Shown here one piece after another: positions 1-11,952 of a stretch of DNA of 64,000 nt. Origin of the DNA: Syncephalastrum monosporum B8922 (lineage: Eukaryota > Mucoromycota > Mucoromycetes > Mucorales > Syncephalastraceae); assembly GCA_000697355.1 (NCBI GenBank), contig JNEN01001272.1, positions 124,001 to 188,000 of the forward strand. The letters run 5' to 3'. Every line of letters begins with the position of its first letter. Positions within the stretch are counted from its first letter, which is position 1. The notes below the pieces were generated by a model that had not been told where the DNA came from, searched no databases, and saw only the letters and a program-made list of their open reading frames with translations. A program made the position numbers and the translations under genes.

Positions 1-206
1 TCTCTCGCTCTCTCTCTCTTTTCTCTTTTTTAAGCTCTCCTTTTCCCGTACTTTTTGTAGCCCACCCACTCCACCTCTTTTTATCGCTTTTCTTTCTTTC
101 TCTCTTTCTCTTCTCTCTTTTTACTCCCTTCCTCCTCCCCCTCCTCTCTTTTCTATTTTCTGACTCCCCTCCCTCCCCCCCACTTGACCCCACCCCTTCT
201 TTCTCA
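1..206 (+). promoter_or_regulatory. Pyrimidine-rich leader of the Sel1 gene
   Basis: Almost pure C and T on the plus strand from the left edge to the first ATG at 207. CT-rich tracts just upstream of start codons are common in fungal promoters and 5' leaders, and several other genes here have one. No clear TATA box is visible. Confidence 0.5.
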
Positions 207-2506
207 ATGTCTCCTCCCTCGTCTGTTCCTTTCTCTCACATCCTACAGCGCTCGAGACTCGCTCTTTCCAAGCTCAACCAGACCAAGGAATCCAACTCGA
301 ATCTGCCTCAGCCCTCGTCTTCTCAATTCCGCATCTCCACATCGCTTGCCTCTGTTGACGGCGCCCTGACCAGCAGCACTTCTATCACTTGCACCAAAGA
401 CGAACGGCCCACCATGCCTTCTCGCTCGTCCACCACCACCACATCCACATCCACATCCACAGCTCAACAGCAGCAGCAGCAGCAGCAGCAGCAGAGTCAG
501 TCGCTGGTCGGCTCATCCTCGTCCACCTGCTCCAAATCACACGCCAGCCCATCCGCTCGCCATCTCTTCAAACTCGCCAACTACCACCTGTTTGGTCGTC
601 GGGGATACCCCAAGGCACCGACGGTTGCGATGGCTTACTTTAAAAAGGCAGTCCAGCTGGGACATGCAGAGGCGGAAGGTGTGCTCGGCTTTTGCTATGA
701 ATTCGGTCTTGGCACCGAAAAAGACTTTGTTCGGTCCGAGCGCCATTACATTAACGCAGCCAAAAAGCAAGATGGCTTGGCCATGGCCCGCCTTGCCTTC
801 CTCCGCAAATATGGCCGTCCGCACGTCAAAATCGACCGCGCCGAAGCAGAGGAATGGGCAGACAAGGTCAGAGCCATTGCCCACACGAACCCAGTCAACT
901 GGATCGTCGAGGCCGCCACCCTCGATGGCGACGCAGCCGCCCAGTATTGCCTGGGCGTTTGTTACCATGACGGCGTCGGCATGCCCAAGGACGAGCACGC
1001 TGCGTTCCGGTGGTACAAGGCGAGCGCAGACCAGGGCAACGCACGCGGCCAGGGCATCCTCGGCTACTGCTACGGCGAGGGCTTTGGCGTGACCAAAGAC
1101 GAGGTCGAGGCCATGCGGTGGTATCGCCTCGCGGCCGCCCAGGGCGAGACCGTCGCGATCTACAACGTCGGCTACTGCTACGAGGACGGCATCGGCGTCG
1201 ACAAGAACGTCAAGGAGGCCGTCAAGTGGTACCGCATCTCGGCCGAGCAGGGCAATGCCTTTGCCCAGAATTCGCTTGGCTACTGCTACGAAGATGGCAT
1301 TGGCGTCGAGCAGGACCTCTCTCTGGCGGCCATGTGGTACAAAAAGTCAGCAGAACAAGGCTACCCTTGGGCCGAGGTAAGTCACCACACCTTTTTCATG
1401 ATGCCTTTTTTTTTTTCATGCTGACTCTTGTTGTTATTATTCTCTATTTTACTTAGTGCAATCTCGGCTACTGCTACCAGAACGGCATTGGACTTCCCAA
1501 GGACGATGTCCAGGGCGCGCACTGGTACCGCCGTGCGGCGATCCAAGGCCACGCCCGGGCGCAGCATAACCTCGGCTTCTGTTTCCAGAACGGCATCGGT
1601 GTCGAGCGTTCCGAGACGGAGGCCGTCAAGTGGTATCGACGCTCGGCCGAACGCGGCAACATTTTTGCGTATCATTCCCTCGGCTACTGCTACCAGAACG
1701 GCATCGGCGTCCCCACCAACGAGCAGGAGGCCGTCTTTTGGTATTATCTCTCCGCCGAAGAGAACCACGCACCTGCACAACTCTCGCTCGGCTACTGTTA
1801 CCGCAATGGCATCGGCGTCCCCAAGAACGAGCGTGAGGCCGTCAAGTGGTTCAAACGCTCGGCCGAACAGGGCAACGCGCTCGCGCAAAACTCGCTCGGC
1901 TTCTGCTACGAGGAAGGACTGGGTGTCAAGAAGGATTGCGCACGCGCGGTGTATTGGTATCAGAAATCAGCCCGCCAAAAGAACCCGTGGGCCCAATGCA
2001 ACCTCGGCTTTTGCTACCAGAATGGCATCGGCGTTGACCAAGACGATCACAAGGCGGTCTACTGGTACCGCCAGGCTGCCGAACAGAACCATGCGCGTGC
2101 GCTTGACAAGCTCGGCGTCTTGCTCCAGTCCGGTGTGGGTGTCGAGCGCGACCTTGACGCGGCGTTTGCGCTGTTCAAGCGCGCAGCCGAGCAGGACCAT
2201 GTCGCAGCCCAGTACCATCTTGCCAATTGCTACGAGAAGGGCCTTGGGTGTCCTGTCGATCTCCACGAGGCCACCCTCTGGTTTGAACGCGCTGCGATGG
2301 GTAAGCTAAACCTATTCATGTATTTCTCGGACTGTTTTATTGACGCATTCATCTTTATAGCCGGCTGCCGAAACTCTCACGAACGGTTGCGTCGTTTACT
2401 TTTCCGGGTGTGTTTGTGGGCCCCAGGCTCGTCGAACCCGTCCATGAACGAGGACGACCTGATCTGCTCTGGGTTCATCAGTGGACATGCTGCGCCGGCC
2501 GCCTAA
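207..2506 (+). CDS. Sel1-repeat (SLR) scaffold protein
   Basis: Likely exons are 207-1376, 1457-2300 and 2361-2506, giving about 719 residues. Residues from about 130 onward consist of some 14 Sel1-like repeats with the core LGYCYxxGxGVxxDxxxA, as in Skt5/Chs4, Hrd3 and related adaptors. Sel1 repeats form alpha-solenoids that bind partner proteins. The repeats are preceded by a Ser/Thr-rich region and a run of about ten Gln encoded by CAG triplets (near 467-494). The ATG at 207 gives the longest product, but the ATG at 414 has the better context (CCACCATG). The second intron is 60 nt with no in-frame stop, so retaining it would add 20 residues. The last exon, a basic tail without Sel1 character, is the least certain part. 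No CaaX box is seen, so it should not be called Skt5 on this evidence. Confidence 0.85.
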
Positions 2507-3470
2507 AGCATGCTTCCCTTTATTTCATTCATCCAACATCCCTTTTTTACTACTGTCTCACTTTCACACCGTCTAATTCCATGTCCCACCCTTTCACCCC
2601 CTTACTTTCTTGGGGGTGTTTACTTTCTTCTCACTTGTTTCCATGCGGCGGCTATTATTCCATCCAACCCCATCCAACAAACAAAATCACTAGCACTCAC
2701 TCACTCACACACAGCACACACCTTGTTACATAAGTCTCTTTCTTTTTTTTCTTTCTTTCCTTTCTCTTTCTTTCTCATATCAAAGTCCCACCCTAATCAT
2801 AAATGTGGTCATTCCAGTTAGAAATGCTTTTTTGTTTTGACTGAGTACCAAGGCGGATCAACGCAGATTTGTGCAACCCAAAAAAAAAAAAAAAAAAAGG
2901 GCATGACCAGCTTTGGGGAGCTGTTCGCCCCTGTGTTCAAGTGAATACCGAAAAGCAAGGCGGCGTTGGAATTGTTCAGTGTGCAGATGCAGACTGCATA
3001 TGCACAGCGGCGGAGGGTCGAAACAAGCGGTGGCTGTACATCGGACAGGACGTTCCTCGTATAGTGAGTATATCAGCCTGTTGTACCTGATGCTTGGAAA
3101 GACAGAGAGAAGGAGAGAAGCAGGCTGGTTGCATGAGAACCAGTCACGCACACATCACACGAGAAGCAAGAGATAAGTCAAAAAGAGAAAGAGGCAAATT
3201 AAAGTGCGGTTTCTCTGTTGGGTAAAAAAAGAGATCACGTCATGCAATCATATAACACAGCGCAAGTACTGTAGTGTTCACACAACGAGGTCTTCGACTG
3301 TTCCAGAAAAAGCCTTAAAAGAGAGGGCGTGTGATATTTTATATTGGGAGTTCATATGTGCTGAGTGCGCCAGTGGCTCGTGAAAATAAAAAAGAGAGGG
3401 CGTTCACATCACGTGTCAAAATGAACGTGGTTTTAGATTGCTTGTTTTAGACCGCTGCCTTATTTCACGA
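2507..3470. other. Spacer between Sel1 gene and membrane-type protein
   Basis: Contains the pyrimidine-rich 3' flank of the Sel1 gene, a poly-A run near 2880-2898 and AT-rich upstream sequence of the next gene. ORFs here are short and show no protein-like composition. I see no RNA gene. Confidence 0.6.
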
Positions 3471-4208
3471 ATGAACATGACCCACTCGAACGATTCGCTG
3501 GACATGTCCAGTGCATCGCTCGTCGATGCGCTGCCTACACCGCCTCCCAGTCATGACGACGAGCCGCCACCCACGCCTGCACCGCAGGACCTCTACTACG
3601 CTTACGAGACAAGGCTCTCGCAGAGCAGCTACCGCACTGATACCTCCGCCAGCTCTGTCCTCGAGAGGCGCCGCAAAAAGCAGAAAGAAGAGGAAGAACG
3701 TGCCCGGGCCGAGCGGGCGCCTTCACGACGGCAGCTGCTCTGGGGCCACGTCAAGTCACTGACGCTAGCCGTCATTCGCTTCGTGCTCAAGAACAACAAC
3801 TGGGCCCTGACGATAAATTTGCTGCACCACCTGTGGCGGGCCCGTGTCCTCTTAATTCAGCCTTACAAGCGCACGCTGCGTGCAGTCGCAAAAGGCGAAC
3901 CTCAGCGGTGGGCCAAATACGCTTGGCGGGATGCAGTCCGCCTGCTGGGCGTCATGCACCTCTTCTTTGCCATGCTCACTGGGTTTGCCCTCAAGCGCCA
4001 CCGCGTCTCGACAGACCGCTCTGCGCTTCTGCTGCTTGCACTTGCTTCGATCGGCCAATCCACCTCGAGGGCCTCTGCTTATTGGCGCTCCGGTGCTACT
4101 TATACCCTCCGTGCCCTGCGTGACGCTGGTGTCCTGGACGCCGTCGTCTTTTTCGTCACTTCCATTGCTTTTTCTAAAACCGCACGCCGTACCGGTCGAC
4201 TTTTCTAG
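3471..4208 (+). CDS. Unrecognised protein with hydrophobic C-terminal half
   Basis: Single exon of 245 residues from the ATG at 3471; a second ATG follows two codons later. The first 85 residues are polar, rich in Ser, Pro, Asp and Glu, and end in a basic/acidic stretch (RRRKKQKEEEERARAER). The rest holds several hydrophobic segments: around LTLAVIRFVL and ALTINLL, then RLLGVMHLFFAMLTGFAL, SALLLLALASIG and DAVVFFVTSIAF, consistent with a multi-pass membrane protein. I do not recognise the family. A real gene is likely because the ORF is GC-rich against AT-rich flanks and has sustained amphipathic and hydrophobic structure. It could be a conserved fungal protein of unknown function. Confidence 0.6.
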   Translation: MNMTHSNDSLDMSSASLVDALPTPPPSHDDEPPPTPAPQDLYYAYETRLSQSSYRTDTSASSVLERRRKKQKEEEERARAERAPSRRQLLWGHVKSLTLAVIRFVLKNNNWALTINLLHHLWRARVLLIQPYKRTLRAVAKGEPQRWAKYAWRDAVRLLGVMHLFFAMLTGFALKRHRVSTDRSALLLLALASIGQSTSRASAYWRSGATYTLRALRDAGVLDAVVFFVTSIAFSKTARRTGRLF

Positions 4209-5121
4209 ATTCATTGTCATCTTACTCTGTAGTAATTCCTATTCCTCTTGCCATAAGACACAGTCTCCGTTCGATACCACACTAAAACAATGAAGCCTTA
4301 CACAATACTACTATTGTGTATATTTCATGTCCTCCCTCCTTATTGTGCGCAAATTAATAATTCATCTCAATGGCTAAACCCTCAGCCGTTTCAGCGGAAA
4401 AGGACCTTATCTCTGTACATACGTGGCGTTTACATTGCATACTGTACTCTGTCCTGGATATGACTTTTTGGTGGTCTGCTGGATGGTACCTTTTTTCCAA
4501 GCCCGCCCCGCCGCACTGGCCGACACTTCTCCAGGTCCGCTCCCATTTGCCACTCCGTAGTGCGCATGCTTCTCTCTATCGCCCTAGGCTCTCCATTCCA
4601 TCACAATCCTTTGAAGAAGGAGACGGGTATTTCTCAATGGTCTGAATGTAAACACCTTTGCGTTTATAAGCTGAACGTATTACATGGCTAAACCCTCAAC
4701 CGTCTGTACGGGTGACACCTTGTCTATCGTGTGGCGTGGAGGGGCGTGACACATTCTTCACGGCCCTTTCACAATCTTCCTGTCTTTCGCGATCTAAATA
4801 ATAGTATGTCTAGACCTTTATCGAAAAAAAAAATTTTTTCTGTCCATAGCATTCTAGTCTGTGACCTTTGAATAGTATCTAGAAAAATGTATGACATGAT
4901 GATGATAAGTAAAGGCGTAGGATGACAAAGTGTCATCCCGGTTTAGAAATGGGGGCAACGCATAAATAAAGCAATTCAATTACGTAGGCAGGAGATAAGG
5001 CACTCATGAAAAAAAGAAAAAAAGTTTATTTCCTTAAAAGAGATAACCACACGGTCAGCCAGACACACAGTACATGTCCGATCCCCTCATTCTGCCAAGT
5101 GTTTAAGACTAGCCGCATAAT
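4209..5121. other. AT-rich spacer with a diverged local repeat
   Basis: No convincing gene. A 91-codon ORF at 4370-4645 looks spurious. The start of that ORF (TGGCTAAACCCTCA) recurs at about 4685, followed in both places by related sequence, so the spacer holds a diverged local duplication (see findings). Confidence 0.5.
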
Positions 5122-5231
5122 TCGCTCGAGAGTATAAATACTCCAAGATTCTTGCCTTTCTCTTTCCAATATCACACACATTACCAAGTTTCTCTCTTTC
5201 TCTCTTATTCAAACTCAAAGAACTCTTCAAG
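5122..5231 (+). promoter_or_regulatory. TATA box and CT-rich leader of the 80-residue gene
   Basis: GAGTATAAATAC lies near 5130-5141, about 95 nt upstream of the ATG at 5232, followed by a CT-rich leader (TTTCTCTCTTTCTCTC). This is a clean core promoter arrangement for a strongly expressed gene. Confidence 0.55.
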
Positions 5232-5474
5232 ATGGCCACTTCCATTGTTTCCCGCATGCTTTTCAAGAAATCCGCCGTTGGCTCCACCTCGACCGACAAG
5301 GTTGTCGAACCTATTCAAGCCAAGAAGCAATGCAGTCCTCAAGAGAAGCACAAGTTCCTCAGTGATCCCATGCGGAATACTGCCTCGCCCGACCAGGTCG
5401 GTCACTACTACGACCCGATGAGCATTCGTCGCCAGAGCGTCTCGGGTATTGATCCCACTCACACTGGCGCATAA
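5232..5474 (+). CDS. Small unrecognised protein, 80 residues
   Basis: Single exon from the ATG at 5232 in the context AAGATGG to the TAA at 5472-5474. The protein begins MATSIVSRMLFKKSAVGS, which is hydroxylated and basic and could be a weak mitochondrial presequence, and continues as a polar, probably disordered chain ending GIDPTHTGA. It has no membrane segment and a single cysteine. The TATA box, CT-rich leader and good start context argue for a real expressed gene. I do not recognise the family and infer no function. Confidence 0.6.
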   Translation: MATSIVSRMLFKKSAVGSTSTDKVVEPIQAKKQCSPQEKHKFLSDPMRNTASPDQVGHYYDPMSIRRQSVSGIDPTHTGA

Positions 5475-7054
5475 AGGTTACTCGAAAAATGCTTAGATCT
5501 AGATCTACGTCAGCACACCCAGACATAACATTTATCATATCTCTCTATGACGTCTTATGTTTTCTTCTCTGCATTGAATTCCCCTCGCGCAATCTCTTTT
5601 ATTTCCTACCTTTTCCTTTTTTCTCTCTTTTATTTCTTTCCTTCTACTTCAGTTATCTTTTTTCTTTTGTATACATAGCTCAATCTTTTACTTTTCGCTC
5701 TTTTCTTGTATCTATAGGTTTTATTCTCAATATATGTGATTCATTAAGCTGCACTTCAAAAATTCCCCGTGTGTGTACCTTCAGCATAAAAAACGTGCGG
5801 TTTTTTCACTTTATGTGTCTTGTTTCAGTGATGCCCCGCGTCTCGCATGCGCGCGGGTACGTAAACTAACCCTAACGAGGTGTGTAGCCGCGGTGGATCA
5901 TGGCGCGCTGAGGCCCAATCAGATCGCGTTCTATGACAGTATATTCGTAGCAGAATCGCTAAGCCGATATATTTCTACCCAGTAACATTGCATGACATCA
6001 TGGCCCCACTCCGATGTGTCAAAATTGAATGTTGTGATACTCCATATACTCAATACACGAGCGCAAAGCGCCATGCACCGTGTTTTTTTCATCACTGTTA
6101 AAGTCTGGCATGGTTTTTTTATCTGGTAAGTTTACCCTTTTAAACATGAAAAGTGTAACGCGCACATTCAAACGAGAAAGCTTTTATTTTCTTCATCACG
6201 CATGTGCTACGTCGTCGTTAAGATTTTTTTAAAGTGATCATTATTTTGCTTTTTATCGAGTCTAAACCCAAGCGCACTAATTGTTAGAATGGCATTGCTT
6301 CCTTTGCTGATAGTCATATGTGGCGTTCGGTGTTCGTTACGCGACCATTACGCTCAGTTAGCGCCGCTTAGGTTTTTTCTTAAGAAAAAAATTGAAGCCC
6401 ATATATATCCAGCTCGCGGTGCAAAACAACTCTCTTCTTCTTCTGCTTTTTACTTTTTGCTGCTGACGTGTTAAAGTCACGATTCACCACTACCTGCGCC
6501 TCACGAAAAGAGGACAATACGCACTCAGCAGTGTTCCATTGACAAGATTATGGTTCTCACAAGACCAGTCATTTGTACTTCAACTAGGAAGCCTGTACCG
6601 GAACCAATCTCTGCTGCAGAATGAGAGAGGAGCATGTCCTAATTGAGATGGTGTGATATCACCTTGTACGGCTCTTTTCCTTTGAAGGATACCCCTGTGA
6701 CGCTGTGCACGCTTTAAGTAATGACGATCGTTGTTTGGTTTTACTCCTTCTTTGGCCCATCTTGACAAGTTCCTTGTGATCCTTTGGTTCACTTTTTTGT
6801 GCTACTATCAAGGGATATCACGATCGTTTCGCTTAGTATTACTTCTCCGCCTTTACCTTTTACTCTCGGTAGGTGCAACTTTTTGCTCTTGAGCGACAGG
6901 AAAAAAACTTAGTCACCTCATGCAGGACGTACAAGAAAGTCATAATGCTGTTTATGGAAAGTTTGCCAGGAAAACAAAGAAAAAAAAAAAGCGAGATCTA
7001 TCGAAACCGCTTCTAACGCGGACTATAAAAATTGGGAAGCTGTACATGAAGTAT
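5475..7054. other. AT-rich spacer, no gene seen
   Basis: About 1.6 kb between the 80-residue gene and the P450 stop codon. It is AT-rich with many stops, several homopolymer runs and only short ORFs. I see no tRNA, splice-joined exons or clear repeat. Confidence 0.55.
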
Positions 7055-9207
7055 CTAGTGAACGCGCGGCTTAACGAGACACTTGAAACTGTTTTTGGTG
7101 ACCTGGAGCGTCAGGTATTGACGGACGTCCTTGGCGTCTTCGAGTTCTTGTGGGATGGGCTTCAAGTCGTAGTACTTGACGAGGGTGGCAAGCGAGATTC
7201 GCATCTCCTGGAGTGCAAAGTTTTTACCAATGCAATTGCGGGATCTAACCAAATACATCAAATCATGTTAGCAAAGGTACGTACATACATACTCAGCCTT
7301 GTCTCCTTTCACGTTGCTTACCCAGCACTAAATGGATAGAATGCATCAGTCTCAGCCGGAGGGTTGGCATCCTCTGCCCAGCGCTCAGGCATGAACTTTT
7401 CTGGCTCGGGCCAGTAGTCCGGATCCATCTGGGCATGGTACACGTTGCAATTGATGAGTGTCTACAGTTAAAAATTTATAATAAGTCCCACATGCACATA
7501 CACAATCTGTTTTTAGTTACTTACCCCCTTGGGCACCAAGAGCTTTCCGCCAATGAGCGTATCCTCGGTTGTGATGCGGTCCAGACCGCCTGTACCAATC
7601 CAGTCGATGCGGAGCGCCTCGTTGATCACACCGTTCAAATAAGGCAGGTGCTTCAACTGGTCATGACTGAACAGTTTCTGACCTTCCTCTAACGGGACCT
7701 GGTCAATCTCCTCTCGCAGCTTGGCAAGTACCTCGGGTCGACGTAACAGTTCAATCAAGGCAAAGCCGCTCGTGTTGCTCGTCGTTTCGGAGCCGGCCAC
7801 GAGGAACAGCACAGTTTCGTTGGCGATGGCGTCGGGGGTCAGGCGGTCATCGTCACTGTGCGCGTGCTGTGTATCAATCAAGATCTGCAGAATGTCGTTG
7901 CGTTTCTTGGACGGGTCAGTCAGTCGCTCGACAATAACATTTCGCATAAACTATTTTGTGTGAGTAAGATGGATGATCTTGGCATGTAGACACATATATA
8001 CTACTTACATCGGCCAGTCGCTTTCGGCTAGCATCAATATTTTTGCGGAGGAAGGGCACCTTCGCCAGAATAGGGCCGATCAGAGGGTCGGTCATCAACT
8101 ATGTATATGAACAGAAGCATGAATAAAGTGTGATCTTTTTTTTTTTTTTTTTTTTTTTTGCCAGTATTGGACTCTTTCAACAGATCAAATTGACTTACGT
8201 AGTGAGCTGATTTCATACTGCCTGTAATGGTCTTGGGCACGAAGTGGTCGCTATTTTCAAGCATGTCAAAGGACTGACCAACTATGGAAAGCGTGTGACA
8301 AATGAGTATGCATTGTTTTACAGTCAATTTTTCTTGCTTACAAGCAGTTTCGCCGATAATGTCCAGAGCAAGGCATTGGAAGAGGACCCACATGTCAACG
8401 GTACCATAACCATCCTTGTCCGCCGTCTTGGTGATATCTTCATTGATGCGTTTCAAGAAGGCGTCGGTCGTATTGTCCATGAACACCTCAAGCGAGCCGA
8501 GGTATTTCATAGAGAAGGCGGGCGAAACGACACGTCTCTATAGAGATAAGAACAATTTGAATGAGTGATATCCACTAGCTATCTCGCTTAAATCTTACTC
8601 GTTGTTTGTGGAAATCCTTATCGCGTGCGCTGAACATGGTGGGTTTCCCTTGGCTCGATGCAAGAAGACCATACATGGGCGCCTTTTTCAAATCTTTCTT
8701 GACAAGTACGTCGCGGATCATTTCTTTGTCTGCCGTCGAGATCGCGTTGGGGCCCATGCGCACCACTTTACCGTATTTGTGATGTAACTCTAGCTGCTTT
8801 TCCCAGCTATACCAATAGAAAAAAGGTTAAGTTTGGTTGCAATTGATGAATGAGAGACTTACGCAGTGCCCAGCGGCTTGTCGAGGTTCGCGCGACGGAT
8901 GCGGATGAAGCGCGTGATAAACGGACCAGGGAGTGAGCTCAATGGACCCAAAAAGGCGTCATAGAGTTTCTATGTTGCCAATTACATGAGTTTTTCTGTC
9001 TCTTTTTTTTTAAAAAAAAAAAACGGACGGCTGTACGCGAAGAGAAGTGCGAGCGTACCGCTTTAACCTTACCTTGGTCACAACATAGGCCGATACCGAC
9101 AAAGCCACGGCCTTGCCTATCTTGCCCACTTCGTGGCGGTCTGACAAAACTTTAAAGAGTTGTTCGTATGAGTGCTCGACGTGTTGTGTAAGCGTGAAGA
9201 TATCCAT
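7055..9207 (-). CDS. Cytochrome P450 monooxygenase
   Basis: Nine exons on the minus strand: 9207-9073, 8969-8863, 8806-8599, 8537-8342, 8281-8199, 8098-8009, 7950-7525, 7461-7322 and 7244-7055, all phase-consistent, giving 524 residues. The N-terminus has a short hydrophobic anchor (AVALSVSAYVV) and a proline hinge (LPGP), typical of microsomal P450s. Diagnostic motifs are GETAFGQSF in the middle, the I-helix oxygen-binding AGSETTS (about 325-331), the K-helix ExxR as EALR (384-387), and the heme-binding loop PFSAGSRNCIG with the cysteine ligand at about 466. It should be an ER-bound heme monooxygenase using NADPH-P450 reductase. The substrate cannot be told from sequence, and no biosynthetic cluster partners lie next to it. 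Intron 5 carries a long homopolymer run (T on the plus strand, about 8138-8159). Confidence 0.93.
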
Positions 9208-9249
9208 TGGTGGAAGAAGAATGAGGGTATGACTCTTATGTCTGGTTTT

Positions 9250-9270
9250 TGTTGATCATTTATATAAAGT
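9250..9270 (-). promoter_or_regulatory. Probable TATA box of the P450 gene
   Basis: On the minus strand TTTATATAAATG reads about 45-60 nt upstream of the P450 start codon at 9207, a normal core promoter distance. Confidence 0.45.
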
Positions 9271-10428
9271 GATGGGTCTGTTCATTAGACGCCCAAGTCC
9301 GCTCGCGCTCGGTTAATCTTTCGGATGGGCAATTTTTTAGGTCGAGTCTCCAGAAATTGACAGGACAATACTGCTTTTGGTCCTTTTTTTTTTTTCTCAC
9401 GACAGAGCTTTGCTAGGTTTTAGTTTGACTGCTGGTCACTTTAATGCAAATGTCTATTCATTTTCTTTTACAGTGGCTTTATCTATTGTTCAAATAATAT
9501 GAATGATCTTGTTTGCTTGGCAGATCAGGCTCGCATTTGAGGTCGCACCGTGGCCGGCAGGCCCCCGGAAAAACTAGCGGAAAATGAGATTAAAGATGAT
9601 GCATATCCTGATTTAACCTGAAAAAGCAGGCGAACATTTTACCGAATGCTGATCTCCCGACTTCTCCCATAAATCGTCTTATTTAACACATAATGCATAA
9701 CGGAATACCGATATTGCTCGGAATCGACTATAGGGAAACTTTTCTGATTTGAATCATTCATCTACCGGCAATATGATAATTACTGAGGACGACCGAATTT
9801 GCTTATGGATCCCTTCCATCGGTCTAAGTTTGCCCCCGAATGATACCACAGATGATAATGCGTCTTACAATTTCTTTGCTTGACCAAGTTGTAATGGGAC
9901 TCATATAGTGTAAGCTGGTAACGGGTCAATTCCAACACATAGACATGGGTTCATTATATCATGCAGAAATAAACTCCCCTGCTTTATTGAACAATGTGAT
10001 ATATTCGTTTCCCAATATAAAATTCTTTTTATCTTTTTATCTTTTTTGTTTTATCATTGAAACGTTGATCCTTATCATCGATACAAACAACGTTTGACTT
10101 ACATAACCCCTACATGATTTTGCAATAGTATATATGACTACTGGGATATCCGAACCGCATACCGGAATTGACGCTAAAACGAACTCATTCAGTACGCAGT
10201 ATCTCTGTCCTTTTTTATTTTTTTTTTTGGAATATAACTAGCACTTAAGAGAATTACTGACATTTTGATAATATACTAGGTGCAGATGTAACGACTGGCG
10301 TAAGAAGAAAAAGATAAGAAAAAGATAACTGCCAGAATGACGGTATGGAAAGCTGCTAAAGCCATCCGGGAAGCAATCCGATTGGCCGGCCGAAACCGGA
10401 GAAAATTTGGCGAAAAATGAAAAGAGAA
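9271..10428. other. ORF-poor AT-rich spacer upstream of the P450
   Basis: No ORF over 60 codons occurs between about 9210 and 10275 in any frame. There are poly-T runs near 9386 and 10212. Two similar segments, at about 9550-9595 and 10380-10423, share TGGCCGGC followed by a GGAAAAA/GAGAAAA-type run and GCGGAAAATGA/GCGAAAAATGA; these may be remnants of a repeat. Confidence 0.5.
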
Positions 10429-10500
10429 GGTCTTGCCGAGAATCGAACTCGGATTGTTGGATTCAAAGTCCAAAGTGATAACCGATTACACCACAAGACC
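10429..10500 (-). tRNA. tRNA-Gln (anticodon UUG)
   Basis: The minus strand folds as a standard 72-nt tRNA. The acceptor stem GGTCTTG pairs with CAAGACC, there is a D arm with GG in the loop, and the anticodon stem TTGGA/TCCAA encloses the loop CTTTGAA, giving anticodon TTG. The T arm has a CGAG stem and the TTCGATT loop. No intron is present. A T-rich run follows at the 3' side, as expected for a Pol III terminator. Confidence 0.95.
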
Positions 10501-11952
10501 ATACTTAATCGCATCTCCAAGGAGGTTTATATTACGATTATGGTGCATAATGCTTGTGTAACTACACTTTTATTCAGGCTATGCGAAAAAACAGAGAATA
10601 CAACAGTCCAGAAGTACCCCTGGGAGGTGTTTTTATTAGTACAGTACATTATTATATTGCTCGTTATGTTGGTGGGTTCTGTCGTGGGTCAAAGTTATGT
10701 AGGAGCAGTAATCTTTTAACATCTGACGATTGCGCGATGAGCTTGAGTTTGAGACGGGGATTGAAGATCGAAATGCGAAATGCATGTCACGTGCTCAGGC
10801 CTACGGCGGTCAGGTTCTTTATTAATTAATGTACTTCTTGGCCTCCAGCGCGGGCATGGCCGTGCAGCATCAATTGACGAGGCCCAGAAAAATAATGGGA
10901 GGAATTGACAAAAAGGAGTCACGCATTTTTGGGCTCCCATTGGAATCTCATTGGGTCTCATTCGTCATTCCCCAAGAAAAAAAAAACCGGCGCGATCAAG
11001 GTATTGCGTGATTAAGACGGTACACTCAGCTCACTTCTACACGGCAAGTGGATGCCGATAGAAGACTTCGACGAAAGAATAAAATGTTTCAAGTAAAGTT
11101 AAAGTTAAGAGTGAATGACACTTGTTGGGGTGTTGACCTAATGATTCGAAGCTCATGAAGTAAAATAATGAGTCAACGAGCTACTGGAAAAGAAGATAGG
11201 ATATGCGGATGAATAAAGGCAATGAAGCAAAACACGCAACTAGAGCGCTTAAAAATAAGGGATGTGTTTACTTTATGACATGAGAGCTCGTTAATTGAAG
11301 AGCGAGAACCTCGTTGAATGAATAAACTGCGAAAGAAGAAAGTTACTTTCGAATAGCAATAACAATTAGCTTGTTATCATTCTACGCGGCCATCGACGAC
11401 GTACAGGGGAAGAGAGTGATACGGTCTCAACACGAACAGCTTTTTACTCCTGTTATAACGAGTGATCTGTGTGGTATCTCATTGATTATGACAAAGATAT
11501 AAAGGTATAAGCGATGGACAAGAACGATTTAGCAACCGACAACCATCCTGTGTCTTTCTCATATCAGGATAGAGTCATGCATACTCCTGGGTGGAGCCAA
11601 CAATGAAAACATCGGTAAATGACGATTAATAAAATGTCTGTCTTTCAGCACAACTAAAATCGAGAGAAGTGAAAAAAAAAGTAGAAAGAATAGAGAGGAA
11701 AAGAAAAGAGATCATTCAAGGGGTGGGGTGTGGGGGGTAAAATGGTAGGGTCAAGAGAGAAACCGAGAGGGAGACGAGAGAGCGAACGCGGGCGCGTGCG
11801 AGGGAGAGAGAAGGTTAGAGAAATCGTATGAGCGAGAGAAAAGAAGAGATCTGCGTGTGCGTCTGTGTGCATGTGTGTGTGATAATGAGGTTATACAGTA
11901 ACATGGGCGCCGAGTAACGGAAACAAGCCGATGGAGGCAAAAGCACCGCAGT
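10501..11952. other. AT-rich spacer between tRNA-Gln and RAB5
   Basis: Nothing convincing is coded here. ORFs are short and of low-complexity composition. Purine-rich stretches near 11680-11860 are the downstream flank of the RAB5 gene. Confidence 0.5.

Noticed and set aside
1428..2309. 293-codon ORF in a second frame of the Sel1 gene
   Set aside because: Ser/Arg/Thr-rich out-of-frame shadow created by repeated Sel1 codons.
5866..5876. Telomere-like word CTAACCCTAAC
   Set aside because: A single partial unit; telomeric arrays are tandem. Treated as chance.
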